Shown: positions 7,841-15,985 of the stretch, piece by piece
How positions within the stretch are numbered: position 1 is the first letter of the stretch
Layout: every line of letters begins with the position of its first letter
Assembly: GCA_031315865.1 (NCBI GenBank)
Contig: JALDRJ010000002.1
Span: 1,400,001-1,464,000, forward strand
Source of the DNA: Nitrospirales bacterium
GTDB lineage: Bacteria > Nitrospirota > Nitrospiria > Nitrospirales > UBA8639
Length of the DNA stretch: 64,000 bases
Reading direction: 5' to 3'
Translations under genes and position numbers: made by a program
Notes under the pieces: generated by a model
What the model was told of the DNA's origin: nothing
Database searches by the model: none
Seen by the model: the letters and a program-made list of their open reading frames with translations, nothing else

Positions 7841-8605
7841 TTATTCTCTATCGACTAACCGTGTGTTCAGTGTCTTGAAAATTTGTGACGTGCGAGAGGA
7901 AATACGTTGACGCAAGGCCTTTGGGGATTCCTGGATATAGTATTGCAGATCGTCGGAAGTATCCAAGTCCCGTTGAAGGGGCAGCAGCTTGAGCGTCAGG
8001 CCCAGTGTTTCGGCGATTTCCTGGGTGCGCGAGATCACGTGATTTGTTGACCACGGAATCTCAGAAAATAAACCCGGAGTCGAACAATTTAGGCCGATCA
8101 AATAATACCCTCCATCGTGCGCCGGTCCAAGCACGACATCGTGCTTGGATAAGGCTTCAACGGCCTGTTGAATGATGTCATGATCGATCGTGGGAAGATC
8201 GCTGCCGATAATCATCGTTTTGAGATAATGCTGTGTAAAAGCCGCATCAAACATGTGGCTCATTCGTTGGCCCAAATCGTCATCAGGAACCTGTTCCCAC
8301 AGTTGAACAGTATGACGAGCGGCGAGGGCGTGAAAGAAGGGGTGCTGTTTGGAAGGCGCGCAGGCGACAATACGGTCGATGCCGACGAGAGGCCTGGTGT
8401 GTTCTAACGTGTCTAAGACCAAGCTGCCGTGTAACGTGGCGGCTTCATCAGGCGTCAACGGAGGACATAAACGCGTTTTCACGTAGCCAGGCGCAGGGGC
8501 TTTGACAAACACGATGAGCGCAGTGTTTGCTTGCTTCTCACGGCGAGACGTTCCCCCTCTCTGGTGAAAAGCTTTTCGCGTTTTTCGATTACCGGACGGC
8601 TCCAT
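7841..8605 (-). CDS. TIGR04282-type glycosyltransferase/nucleotidyltransferase-like protein (DUF2064)
   Basis: 254 residues; the first 28 are charged and outside the fold. Core motifs: LIVFVKAPAPGYVKTRL near 31, TMIIGSDLPTIDHDII near 130, and LGPAHDGGYYLIGL near 156, with LDTSDDLQY near 215. These are the marks of the TIGR04282 family, a GT-A-like fold related to MobA/CofC nucleotidyltransferases. It overlaps the TIGR04283-type gene upstream by 17 bases, a pairing common in bacteria and linked in some to arsenosugar or other surface glycan synthesis. Biochemical role unproven. Confidence 0.9.
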   Translation of the reverse strand: MEPSGNRKTRKAFHQRGGTSRREKQANTALIVFVKAPAPGYVKTRLCPPLTPDEAATLHGSLVLDTLEHTRPLVGIDRIVACAPSKQHPFFHALAARHTVQLWEQVPDDDLGQRMSHMFDAAFTQHYLKTMIIGSDLPTIDHDIIQQAVEALSKHDVVLGPAHDGGYYLIGLNCSTPGLFSEIPWSTNHVISRTQEIAETLGLTLKLLPLQRDLDTSDDLQYYIQESPKALRQRISSRTSQIFKTLNTRLVDRE

Positions 8606-9305
8606 AAAATTGTTGCAGGGTGTGAGGACTGATTCCCAGCCAATACAAAAACCTCAACGTCCACATATGAACAATCGTCCGAAGAGGACCGTTTTGCTCC
8701 CATCGGCGAAACGAGGTCGTCACCTTCTCACGAAGTGGAGCGATGGCCCCGAGTCGTTTCGCACGATAACTGAAGTCGATGTCTTCCATCAGTGGAATGT
8801 CGGAGAAGCCATTGAGTTGCCGGAAAATAGGCTTCCGCACAAAAATGGCTTGATCTCCGGTGCAGATGCCACTCCAACGGGAGCGCCAATTCATCATCCG
8901 GCTGATGAGCCAACCGTACCCACGATCCGGCTCGAACCGGACGTCAAAGCGACCACCGATGTAGTGTTGCTCCAACGCATGTTCAATCGCACGACGAGCG
9001 TCCTTCGGTAAGAGCGTGTCGGCATGTAAGAAGACCAGGATATCCGATTGCGCCATCCACCCGCCAGCATTCATCTGCCGTGCACGACCTCTCGGCGCAG
9101 AAATGATGTGTCCGGTAATGTGTGTGTGGGTCTGGAAGTACGATTCAGCAATCGCGGGAGTCTGGTCTTGGCTTCCGCCGTCAACGACGATGATCTCGTC
9201 CAAGCCGAGTGGAGTCACATGGGATAAGGTCTTCGCGAGTGTTGCTTCTTCGTTCAAGGCTGGAATGATGACTGCGATCTTCATGAATGATCGTGACCAA
9301 GCCAT
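8589..9305 (-). CDS. TIGR04283-type family 2 glycosyltransferase
   Basis: 238 residues; GT2 fold with the MKIAVIIPALNEEATL opening, IIVVDGGSQDQT near 39 and ILVFLHADTLLPK near 88, where D-x-D is replaced by HAD as in this family. Later comes TGDQAIFVRKPIFRQLNGF and LMEDIDFSYRAKRLG (the ED acceptor-site motif). ATG 9305 is given; ATG 9284 (MKIAVI) is equally possible. It is the first gene of the pair with TIGR04282 (overlap 17 bases). TIGR04283 carries the name arsenosugar biosynthesis glycosyltransferase, but no arsenic methyltransferase gene is adjacent here. Confidence 0.9.
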   Translation of the reverse strand: MAWSRSFMKIAVIIPALNEEATLAKTLSHVTPLGLDEIIVVDGGSQDQTPAIAESYFQTHTHITGHIISAPRGRARQMNAGGWMAQSDILVFLHADTLLPKDARRAIEHALEQHYIGGRFDVRFEPDRGYGWLISRMMNWRSRWSGICTGDQAIFVRKPIFRQLNGFSDIPLMEDIDFSYRAKRLGAIAPLREKVTTSFRRWEQNGPLRTIVHMWTLRFLYWLGISPHTLQQFYGAVR

Positions 9306-9392
9306 TGGACGTGTGACATATCTTCTCCCTGGGCCTGACTCTTTCTTGCTGAACGTCCACGAGGAGAGTGCGAGGTATTTCTCGCCTTACGG

Positions 9393-9833
9393 CTAAGACT
9401 TTGTCGGTTTCTGTGTCTTAAACATAAAGTACACGACCATCAACACCGTCCCCCAATAAATCACGTAGATGTGCCAGAACAAGACTTCGCCGAAGTGAAA
9501 AAAGGCCAGGCCGCACAAGAGAGAAAACGTGATGACCAGATACCGGATCGTCGCATTTTCTATCGAGGAATGGGCCCACAGCGCCATGCCTCCAAAATAG
9601 ATAAACATCGGAAACACCGTAATCTCCGCGCCTGTCTGAGCGGCGAGAAACACTTGAAGAAATCCGATAAATACCATCGCCGATCCGATCATTTTCATCG
9701 CGACCCGCATCTGACGATTTTCACTCTCGTCGAGATCTTCCTCATGATGAGGAGGGTCCGGCTGTGGTGGTACGTGAGGGGTGGGCTCTTCTGATGAGGA
9801 ATCTGGATTTTTCTGATCGAGATGAGACGACAT
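9393..9833 (-). CDS. Small integral membrane protein of unknown function
   Basis: 146 residues from ATG 9833 (a GTG at 9842 overlaps the dcd stop). The first 40 residues are acidic and proline/histidine-rich (PPQPDPPHHEEDLDES), followed by four hydrophobic segments at about 50-65, 75-85, 96-115 and 120-140, ending in a basic tail. It follows dcd with no gap, so it is probably translated from the same message. No family recognised. Confidence 0.72.
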   Translation of the reverse strand: MSSHLDQKNPDSSSEEPTPHVPPQPDPPHHEEDLDESENRQMRVAMKMIGSAMVFIGFLQVFLAAQTGAEITVFPMFIYFGGMALWAHSSIENATIRYLVITFSLLCGLAFFHFGEVLFWHIYVIYWGTVLMVVYFMFKTQKPTKS

Positions 9834-9835
9834 AT

Positions 9836-10999
9836 TTACCACTTAAAGTGTTTGCTCAACGTTAATCCTTGTTGATGGTACGACGATCCTAATGATGACC
9901 CATAGAGCTTGGTGGGGAGGCTGAACAGTTTTTCGTACAGCACTTTAAAAAATGTTTGTCCGTCGTAGATTAAAAACGGGACATCATGAGGGCGGACTTC
10001 TAGCACCACCTGAGTGCCTTTCCGTTTTCCGTTGACGACGCCGAACCCTGGGTCGAAAAACCCGGCATAATGCGTGCGGAGTTCTCCGCACGCGGCTTCG
10101 TAGGCCACCATTTCAGACGCATATCCCGCTGGTACCTGAATACGCTCTTTGGATGCGAGAATATAGAATTCCTCAGGTTCGAGCAACAGTGTGTTGTTCG
10201 CATGACGGGTAATGGGTTCCCAGAAGTCGAGGGCCGAGTAATAATTGATTTTTTTTAGATCAATGACATGGCTGTTTTTCTTCGCTCGATAGCCGATAAC
10301 CGTATTGGTCCCCTCGTCCGTTCCTTGCAGGTCAACGCTCAGAAAGAGTCCATGGTTGAGGTGGATCTCTCTGGCTGGCAGCGGTTTATTCGCGCGATGG
10401 GCTTCTCCGTTGAAGTAGAGCAACGGGGTTTTCCGGTGCACGGCCCGAAGATCGGTGTCGGAAACGGTTGGCTTGCCGGATATCAAGCGCAGTTGATTGA
10501 GGGCCAATCCAGTCTGGACACGGATGGTGAATGAACGGGGGACAATTTCCAGGTAGAGAGGGCCTTCATATCCTGTGCGGATCTCGTCAAACCCCACATT
10601 GCGGTTGGTGATGACGCGGGTGAAAATATCGAGTCGTCCCGTTGAACTCTTGGGGTTGGTTCTTCCCCGTATGTTTTTAGGGAGACGCAGGTGCTCGAGT
10701 AACGGAATGAGATACACGTGGCCCTTTTCAAGAATGGCTCCATCGGTGATATCCATGTCATACATGACCAAATCCGACTGAAAAGCTTTTTCCCAATGCG
10801 CGTGCGGGCCAAACGTATCGGGGTGTTCCGGCAGAAAGCTACTGAGCAGCCTGTAGGCTTTCCGTCCGAGTCGAAGGTCAAGGCTGGCGGGCTGAAATTG
10901 CGCTTCTGTCAACGCGGGTTTGGCCGTAATGGCACCATCTGCCGCGAGTTCTTTAAGGCGTTGGTAGGGAAGAATGCCTTGTTTGCGAGGAACCGGCAT
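9836..10999 (-). CDS. dcd: dCTP deaminase, two-domain form (PF06559 type)
   Basis: 387 residues, about twice the length of E. coli Dcd. It deaminates dCTP to dUTP, supplying dUMP for thymidylate. Two dUTPase-like beta-barrel halves are seen: FQPASLDLRLGRKAYRL near 36, RGRTNPKSSTGRLD near 112 and GYEGPLYLEIVPRSF near 142, then the second half with LLLEPEEFYILASKERIQVP near 270, AACGELRTHYAGFFDPGFG near 307 and VLEVRPHDVPFLIYDGQ near 336. The ATG shares one base with the kamA stop (TAATG), so the two are translationally coupled. The long form is best known from alphaproteobacteria. Confidence 0.9.
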   Translation of the reverse strand: MPVPRKQGILPYQRLKELAADGAITAKPALTEAQFQPASLDLRLGRKAYRLLSSFLPEHPDTFGPHAHWEKAFQSDLVMYDMDITDGAILEKGHVYLIPLLEHLRLPKNIRGRTNPKSSTGRLDIFTRVITNRNVGFDEIRTGYEGPLYLEIVPRSFTIRVQTGLALNQLRLISGKPTVSDTDLRAVHRKTPLLYFNGEAHRANKPLPAREIHLNHGLFLSVDLQGTDEGTNTVIGYRAKKNSHVIDLKKINYYSALDFWEPITRHANNTLLLEPEEFYILASKERIQVPAGYASEMVAYEAACGELRTHYAGFFDPGFGVVNGKRKGTQVVLEVRPHDVPFLIYDGQTFFKVLYEKLFSLPTKLYGSSLGSSYHQQGLTLSKHFKW

Positions 11000-12123
11000 T
11001 AGAGATCGTCCATTGTCTCGATACTACACGAACCATTGGAGAGATGCGCCCCTACCATCGGCAGTTCCCGTTTATGCTCTTGATCTGGCTGAGGATAATG
11101 ATAGGTCTTATTCTCGTAATTTTTCAGAACCGCGCCTTTTTCGTCAAGGTGTAGCAGGTACTCGCTGGGAAGAATCGGAATCTTCCCGCCACCACCCGGT
11201 GCGTCAATGACCAGATGCGGCACCGCCATTCCGCTCGTGTGTCCTTGAAGAGCTTGAATGATCTTGAGTCCCGTCTCGACCGGGGTACGGAAATGATTCG
11301 TTCCCTTGGTCAAGTCGGCTTGGTAGAGATAATAAGGTTTCACTCTCGCCAGGAGCAACTGATGCATTAACTGTTTCATGATCGCCGGGTCATCGTTCAC
11401 CCCCTTTAATAGGACGGTCTGTGCGCCAAGAGGCACTCCGGCATCAGCGAGTCGGCCGCATGCCTCTTTGACTTCAGGCGTCAGCTCATCGGGATGATTG
11501 AAATGTAAGTTCATGTAGATCGGATGGTATTTTTTGACGATTTCACAGAGCTCGGCCGTAATACGTTGGGGTAAGGTCCCCGGTACGCGGGAGCCGAAAC
11601 GAATCAGTTCAAGATGAGGAATTGTCCGCAAGGCTCGGAGGATCCGTTCAATGAGATGGTCAGGGAGGAGCAATGGATCGCCCCCTGAGAGAATCACATC
11701 CCGGACTTCGGTATGTTCCCGAAGGTAGGCGATGGCCTGGTCGAGTTCTCCTTTCTTTAAAAATCCTGGCTTCCCGACCAACCGTTTTCTCGTGCAAAAG
11801 CGGCAATAGATAGGACATTGATTCGTGACCATCAACAAGACCCGGTCAGGGTAACGATGGACCAAATGTGGAACAGGACTGTCGGTGTCTTCTTCCAAGG
11901 GATCATCGGGAGCATCGATGTCATCGATCTCAATGGCTTCAGGAACCACTTGTTTCCAGATCGGATCTCCCTTTTCCTTAATGGTCGCGAGCACGGTGGG
12001 CGTGATTCGCATGGGATAGGGGCCTACCACGTCTTCAATTTCCTTGGGGTCAACGCCCAGGTGTTTTGCCAAATCCTTGGGTTTCGTGATGCTTTCGGCA
12101 AGAACACGTTTCCAATCGTCCAT
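10999..12123 (-). CDS. kamA: Lysine 2,3-aminomutase family radical SAM enzyme
   Basis: 374 residues. Radical SAM/PLP enzyme moving the alpha-amino group of lysine to C3, giving beta-lysine (an osmolyte precursor in some bacteria) or acting on EF-P lysine as in EpmB. The 4Fe-4S site is C103-PIY-C107-RF-C110, followed by TRKRLVGKPG; VILSGGDPLLLPD and the PYYLYQADLTKGTNHFR segment bind SAM, PLP and substrate. Longer than EpmB, and lacking the long C-terminus of clostridial enzymes. ATG 12123 has GTGAGGA eight bases upstream. No ablB acetyltransferase or EpmA is nearby, so the product is open. Confidence 0.9.
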   Translation of the reverse strand: MDDWKRVLAESITKPKDLAKHLGVDPKEIEDVVGPYPMRITPTVLATIKEKGDPIWKQVVPEAIEIDDIDAPDDPLEEDTDSPVPHLVHRYPDRVLLMVTNQCPIYCRFCTRKRLVGKPGFLKKGELDQAIAYLREHTEVRDVILSGGDPLLLPDHLIERILRALRTIPHLELIRFGSRVPGTLPQRITAELCEIVKKYHPIYMNLHFNHPDELTPEVKEACGRLADAGVPLGAQTVLLKGVNDDPAIMKQLMHQLLLARVKPYYLYQADLTKGTNHFRTPVETGLKIIQALQGHTSGMAVPHLVIDAPGGGGKIPILPSEYLLHLDEKGAVLKNYENKTYHYPQPDQEHKRELPMVGAHLSNGSCSIETMDDL

Positions 12124-12167
12124 CTGTTATTCCTCACTCTATCGTGGTTACAGAATCGACATTGCAG

Positions 12168-12416
12168 CTACTTCTCGTCAGAAGGACGAGAGGATGCATA
12201 TTGATCGAGGTGCGTTAAGATATCAGGTGTTTCCGTGAGCACGGTCTCATTGTCGACTAAGACCGGCACGTAATACTGTCCCGATACATCATGAACTTGA
12301 GTCCGCATCGGTTGAAAGTCCGGGACGATGACGCTCTCGTACGGAATTGAGAGCGCTTCAAGCTTTTCCTTTACGATACGGCATTCCGGGCACCAGGAAA
12401 CATGGTACAAAGTCAT
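12168..12416 (-). CDS. Glutaredoxin-like/GST N-terminal-like thiol protein
   Basis: 82 residues with one thioredoxin-fold domain. The dithiol C9-P-E-C12 follows the first strand (LYHVSWCPECRIVKEKL), VPVLVDNETVLTETPDIL carries the cis-proline and a glutathione-binding-like TET-D pattern. Likely a cytoplasmic disulfide reductase. ATG 12416 has AAGGA six bases upstream. It lies 44 bases upstream of kamA in the same direction, so may share its transcript. Confidence 0.85.
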   Translation of the reverse strand: MTLYHVSWCPECRIVKEKLEALSIPYESVIVPDFQPMRTQVHDVSGQYYVPVLVDNETVLTETPDILTHLDQYASSRPSDEK

Positions 12417-12463
12417 GATCGTCCTTCGGGGTTACGTGAAACTCGTCCTTCACGCCTGTTTGT

Positions 12464-13912
12464 TCACATGTCACGTTCGGTTCTGCATGGCATCATGACG
12501 GCATCAAGCATGCCATGGATAATCTTTTTATCTTTGGGGCAGACAGTGGCCAGGACGCCACTGAGTTTCGCCCGGTCACCACGGACGAAATAATAGGGAG
12601 ACAAACGGACGCGCCCTTCCATCATGGTCCATTTTTCATGATCTTGGTCATAATACTCGACTTGATGCAGCCGGCCTTTGTGAAATTCTTGAAGAATATA
12701 CGGTGTCTTCGAGAAGGATTCCAACCCTGTCTTCAGTGTTTGAGCCCAATCGGCTTGAGAAAGATCATGACCTATGGAGACGCCTCGGCTTCCCCAGGCC
12801 AGTTCAGAAAACCCGGAAGGCTTGACGACATAGTGTCGTTCTTTCTGAGTCGCCATGTCGAGTTGACGCCAATCAGAAACGGCGCGAGTTCCGAATACGA
12901 GTCCGGGAATCACACCCATCGGCGGAATCGGCGAGGGGTCGAGTATCCAGGTATGAGGTATGAGTCTTTTGAGCAACTGAAATGTTTCATCAGGGAGGTT
13001 GGCCTCCCAATATTGTTCTACCATCGGGTGATGGACCAAGGCAAAAGCCAGTTTTTCTTCCAGCCAGGGTTTGTAGGGAGGCGTCACGACCGTGAGCCCC
13101 TTTTTGGCTGCATACATGAGTAACTCAAACTTCGGGATATTGGGGAGGTCAAACAGTTCGAAGAAACGATACACGACTGAAAGAGGTTGATCTCCGAACA
13201 GATCCGGGAGACATAACCCGTGATCCCTAAAACTGATGTCTTGAGGAGTCACGCAGGCGATCGAAAGTCCCTGGTTGTTCAGCTGTTTCGTCAGCCACTG
13301 CATTTCCGGTCGGTATGACTCGGATTCCTCGGAGACCACGATAGCGATCGCGGGAGACGGGTCTTTCGCCCGTTCGAGGAGGCTCGACGCAAAACCGTCC
13401 GACAATCCATCCGGTCCCCCCAGCACGTCTTCTCCCAGCCGGTGATACGCTTGGGTCAAGCTTCCTGTTAGCCCTATGCCTCCGGGGACAGAATCCAGCT
13501 CGGTAATAATCATCCCGGTTTCAGTCGGAATAATGTCTGGACGAATGATGTCGGGTAAGACATTCTTAAATCGATTCATTCGCGCGAAAGACACTAACGC
13601 TTCCGGTTTTCCCTGATCAAAGTACTTATGGATCCATGCCGGTTGCTGACCTTTCACGCTTTCAAGGTACAGACGGTTTAGGGATCGGGAGAAGGCCAAT
13701 AAATGATCGCCGAGTTGTTCTAAGAACCTTGCTTCAGATGATGCGAGTTGGAATGGGCGTCGAGCGACCCTCCAGGCGTCGGGTTCACCCTCTCGAAACA
13801 GTCCATCGTTGCGTAGACTCCGGCGGATGACCTCGAAGGGACCTGTCCCATCTTGAGCGCGGCTGTTTTCAGGGATGGAAATATCGTGGGGAACGGTTCC
13901 CGTTGGCACCAT
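12464..13912 (-). CDS. Conserved protein of unknown function, possible ATP-grasp fold
   Basis: 482 residues, soluble, no signal peptide. The C-terminal half reads like an ATP-grasp domain: HYVVKPSGFSELAWGSRG near 357 (strand-Lys-Pro and glycine loop), TPYILQEFHKGRL near 400 and MEGRVRLSPYYFVRG near 428 (Arg/acidic metal-site strand). The middle contains a possible pre-ATP-grasp region (SVVYRFFELFDLPNIPKFE). This arrangement recalls peptide-ligase or glutathionylspermidine-synthase-like enzymes, but I cannot name one. It begins the minus-strand run and is followed by the glutaredoxin-like gene 47 bases on. Confidence 0.72.
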   Translation of the reverse strand: MVPTGTVPHDISIPENSRAQDGTGPFEVIRRSLRNDGLFREGEPDAWRVARRPFQLASSEARFLEQLGDHLLAFSRSLNRLYLESVKGQQPAWIHKYFDQGKPEALVSFARMNRFKNVLPDIIRPDIIPTETGMIITELDSVPGGIGLTGSLTQAYHRLGEDVLGGPDGLSDGFASSLLERAKDPSPAIAIVVSEESESYRPEMQWLTKQLNNQGLSIACVTPQDISFRDHGLCLPDLFGDQPLSVVYRFFELFDLPNIPKFELLMYAAKKGLTVVTPPYKPWLEEKLAFALVHHPMVEQYWEANLPDETFQLLKRLIPHTWILDPSPIPPMGVIPGLVFGTRAVSDWRQLDMATQKERHYVVKPSGFSELAWGSRGVSIGHDLSQADWAQTLKTGLESFSKTPYILQEFHKGRLHQVEYYDQDHEKWTMMEGRVRLSPYYFVRGDRAKLSGVLATVCPKDKKIIHGMLDAVMMPCRTERDM

Positions 13913-14221
13913 CGCGTTTACGTCTCTTGGAGTTTTGTGGATTTCAAACGATGGAATCCCTCAACCTCTCCAGGTGAGTTGTGAGGGGATAAGCAATCTC
14001 GAATGATGACCTGGCATACGTATCATGTCGCCGGGGCCCAATACGCCAACTTTGGACAGGTGAAATGTAGAACCCCTTCGACTCGATCGTAACATGATGA
14101 TTCTAAACCAAACAAGGCAACGTGTCTTCTCGCAAGCCTGTCTTGCGGTGGATACGGGTCCACGTTAGGATGAAGAACCTATTATTTTATGGCTTTTTCA
14201 GCGTGATGAGGGTGGGCGTCC
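13913..14221. other. Divergent intergenic region
   Basis: 309 bases between the minus-strand possible ATP-grasp gene and the plus-strand YkgJ gene. It must carry promoters for both directions. I see no clear -35/-10 pair, no strong palindrome and no convincing small gene. Confidence 0.5.
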
Positions 14222-14815
14222 ATGTCCGCAGTTCCGCAATTCGTCCCGTCAAGGATTTGTTTCAACTGTGATGTCTGTTGTCGATTTCCGGAGCGAGATA
14301 GTTTTCTCCGTCCCTATTTCACGCGTTCAGAAATCGAAATGGCGATACAGCATGGTGTCTCACCAGAGCACTTTGCGAACCGGGGAGGGAGTCAAATCGA
14401 GGTGGTTCCGCACCCCTCAGGAGAGGGCTACCTCTGTCCGGCGTTCGATCTGTCCACCTCGCGTTGTCGCATCTATGAGGCTCGTCCCTTTGACTGTCAA
14501 CTGTACCCTTTGGTGTTGATGTGGGATGACCGGCACGACGAGATCCAGTTAGGTTGGGATACGAAATGCCCATTCTTGTCGCCAGCCGGTTCGGATGTGC
14601 CGTTTTCTCAGGATCTCTCGAAGCTGACCGTCCCCCCCCCATTGCCAGAGGAAATCATGCAACAGGCGAAACGCGTGGCGGATCGGCTGGAAGAGGGAGC
14701 GTGGCATGATCAAATTATTCAACATCCTCATCTTGTCACCCCATTTCAGGACGATGTGGTCATCCTTCGATCGTTACCACGACTGACCAATGCGGTCGGT
14801 CGTCCGAATGCATAA
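14222..14815 (+). CDS. YkgJ-family cysteine cluster protein
   Basis: 197 residues. The UPF0153/YkgJ signature is present: CFNCDVCCRFPERD at 13-26, a middle C in GYLCPAF near 71, CRIYEARPFDCQLYPLVLMW near 82, and a last C in TKCPFL. The cysteines probably bind zinc or an Fe-S cluster. Function of the family is not established. A run of nine C (14632-14640) lies within the coding sequence at residues 138-140 (VPPP). It is followed 50 bases later by the DUF2156 gene in the same direction. Confidence 0.88.
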   Translation: MSAVPQFVPSRICFNCDVCCRFPERDSFLRPYFTRSEIEMAIQHGVSPEHFANRGGSQIEVVPHPSGEGYLCPAFDLSTSRCRIYEARPFDCQLYPLVLMWDDRHDEIQLGWDTKCPFLSPAGSDVPFSQDLSKLTVPPPLPEEIMQQAKRVADRLEEGAWHDQIIQHPHLVTPFQDDVVILRSLPRLTNAVGRPNA

Positions 14816-14865
14816 GCCGGTGACCGGTCCGTCATCCAACTTTCGTTCATGAGCACGAACCCACT

Positions 14866-15813
14866 GTGGCCATTCGTTTAACGCCATTGACGCTGAACGA
14901 CCGTCACCGTTTCGAACAGGCGGTGTCGTCGATGGCAAATGGTAGAACAACGGCGTTATCCACGTGGGCCTTCGCTCCACATTATGTATGGAAAGATCAG
15001 TTTTCTTTCGCATGGACGGAGATTGAGGGGTGGTGGTGCCTGTTTGCGGAATACGTCGATGGTCTGTACATGCCCTTGCCTCCATTAGGCCCTGGCTCAG
15101 CATCAGGCAATGCTCTTGGATTTGATGCTGTCGTCAGTCAGGTCATGGAGTTTATGAGGTCCAAAAACTTCGGCTCCTCTGTGACGAGAATAGAGAATGT
15201 GCCAAGCGAGTTGGCCGCATCTTTCGAGGGCATGGGATATACGGTTCGAACGAAGGATGCGGAGTATCTTTATCGACGGGAGGACATTGCGAAGCTGGAG
15301 GGTGATCGATACAAATCGCCTCGACATGCCTATAACCGATTTCTGCAAAACGGCCGGATACGGTATGAACCCTATGGGACTGGCGATCGGGTCGAGTGTC
15401 GGGAACTCTTTCATCGATGGTCGGGTCAGAAAGAGAAGCAGTATGCTGGGGCATGCCGCGACGGTTTCGGTATCGAACGGTTCATGCTCCAGGATGCTGA
15501 GTCGGCCCATCGAATCATCATGGAATGTTCGGAGTCTTTGGACCTGACCGGACGTGTCGTGCGGGTTCATGGGGCGATGTGTGCCTATACCTTTGGCTTT
15601 AGGCGGTCTTCAGACGTATTCTGTGTTCTGGTCGAAGTGACGGACCGAACGATCGTGGGGGCTTCGCACTATGTCTTTCGGGAGTTTTGTCGGGAGCTGG
15701 AACCGTATACCTTTATCAATACGATGGACGATTCAGGTCTTCCCAGTCTCGCCAGATCGAAACAAGCTTACGCGCCTGTTGAACGGGTGCAGAATTACAT
15801 TGTCACCCCATGA
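14866..15813 (+). CDS. DUF2156 (phosphatidylglycerol lysyltransferase C-terminal-like) GNAT-fold protein
   Basis: 315 residues from GTG 14866; the nearby ATG at 14849 is in another frame and stops after ten codons. The protein has the double-GNAT DUF2156 look: ALSTWAFAPHYVW near 30, AEYLYRREDIAKLEGDRYKSP near 133 (the typical D-L-x-x-L-x-G-x-x-Y-x-x-K/R element), and a C-terminal VGASHYVFREFCREL with INTMDDSGLPSLARSK. Family members transfer aminoacyl groups from tRNA to lipids or peptides, or are uncharacterised. No membrane segments, so not a full MprF. Paired with the YkgJ gene. Confidence 0.85.
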   Translation: MAIRLTPLTLNDRHRFEQAVSSMANGRTTALSTWAFAPHYVWKDQFSFAWTEIEGWWCLFAEYVDGLYMPLPPLGPGSASGNALGFDAVVSQVMEFMRSKNFGSSVTRIENVPSELAASFEGMGYTVRTKDAEYLYRREDIAKLEGDRYKSPRHAYNRFLQNGRIRYEPYGTGDRVECRELFHRWSGQKEKQYAGACRDGFGIERFMLQDAESAHRIIMECSESLDLTGRVVRVHGAMCAYTFGFRRSSDVFCVLVEVTDRTIVGASHYVFREFCRELEPYTFINTMDDSGLPSLARSKQAYAPVERVQNYIVTP

Positions 15814-15985
15814 CTGTGAGCGAATGATGAGCGGTCCGACAGAATCGCGCTGATAGATTGGAGGCTGTCAGTATTTTCTCCGTAACCATGGGACATCATG
15901 CAGCACCAACCTTGTTCTCGTTCTCAACGCATCAGTATAATGAGTCCGCTGTCCGAGGAATCGTGCAAACAGGGGAACTATCGAA

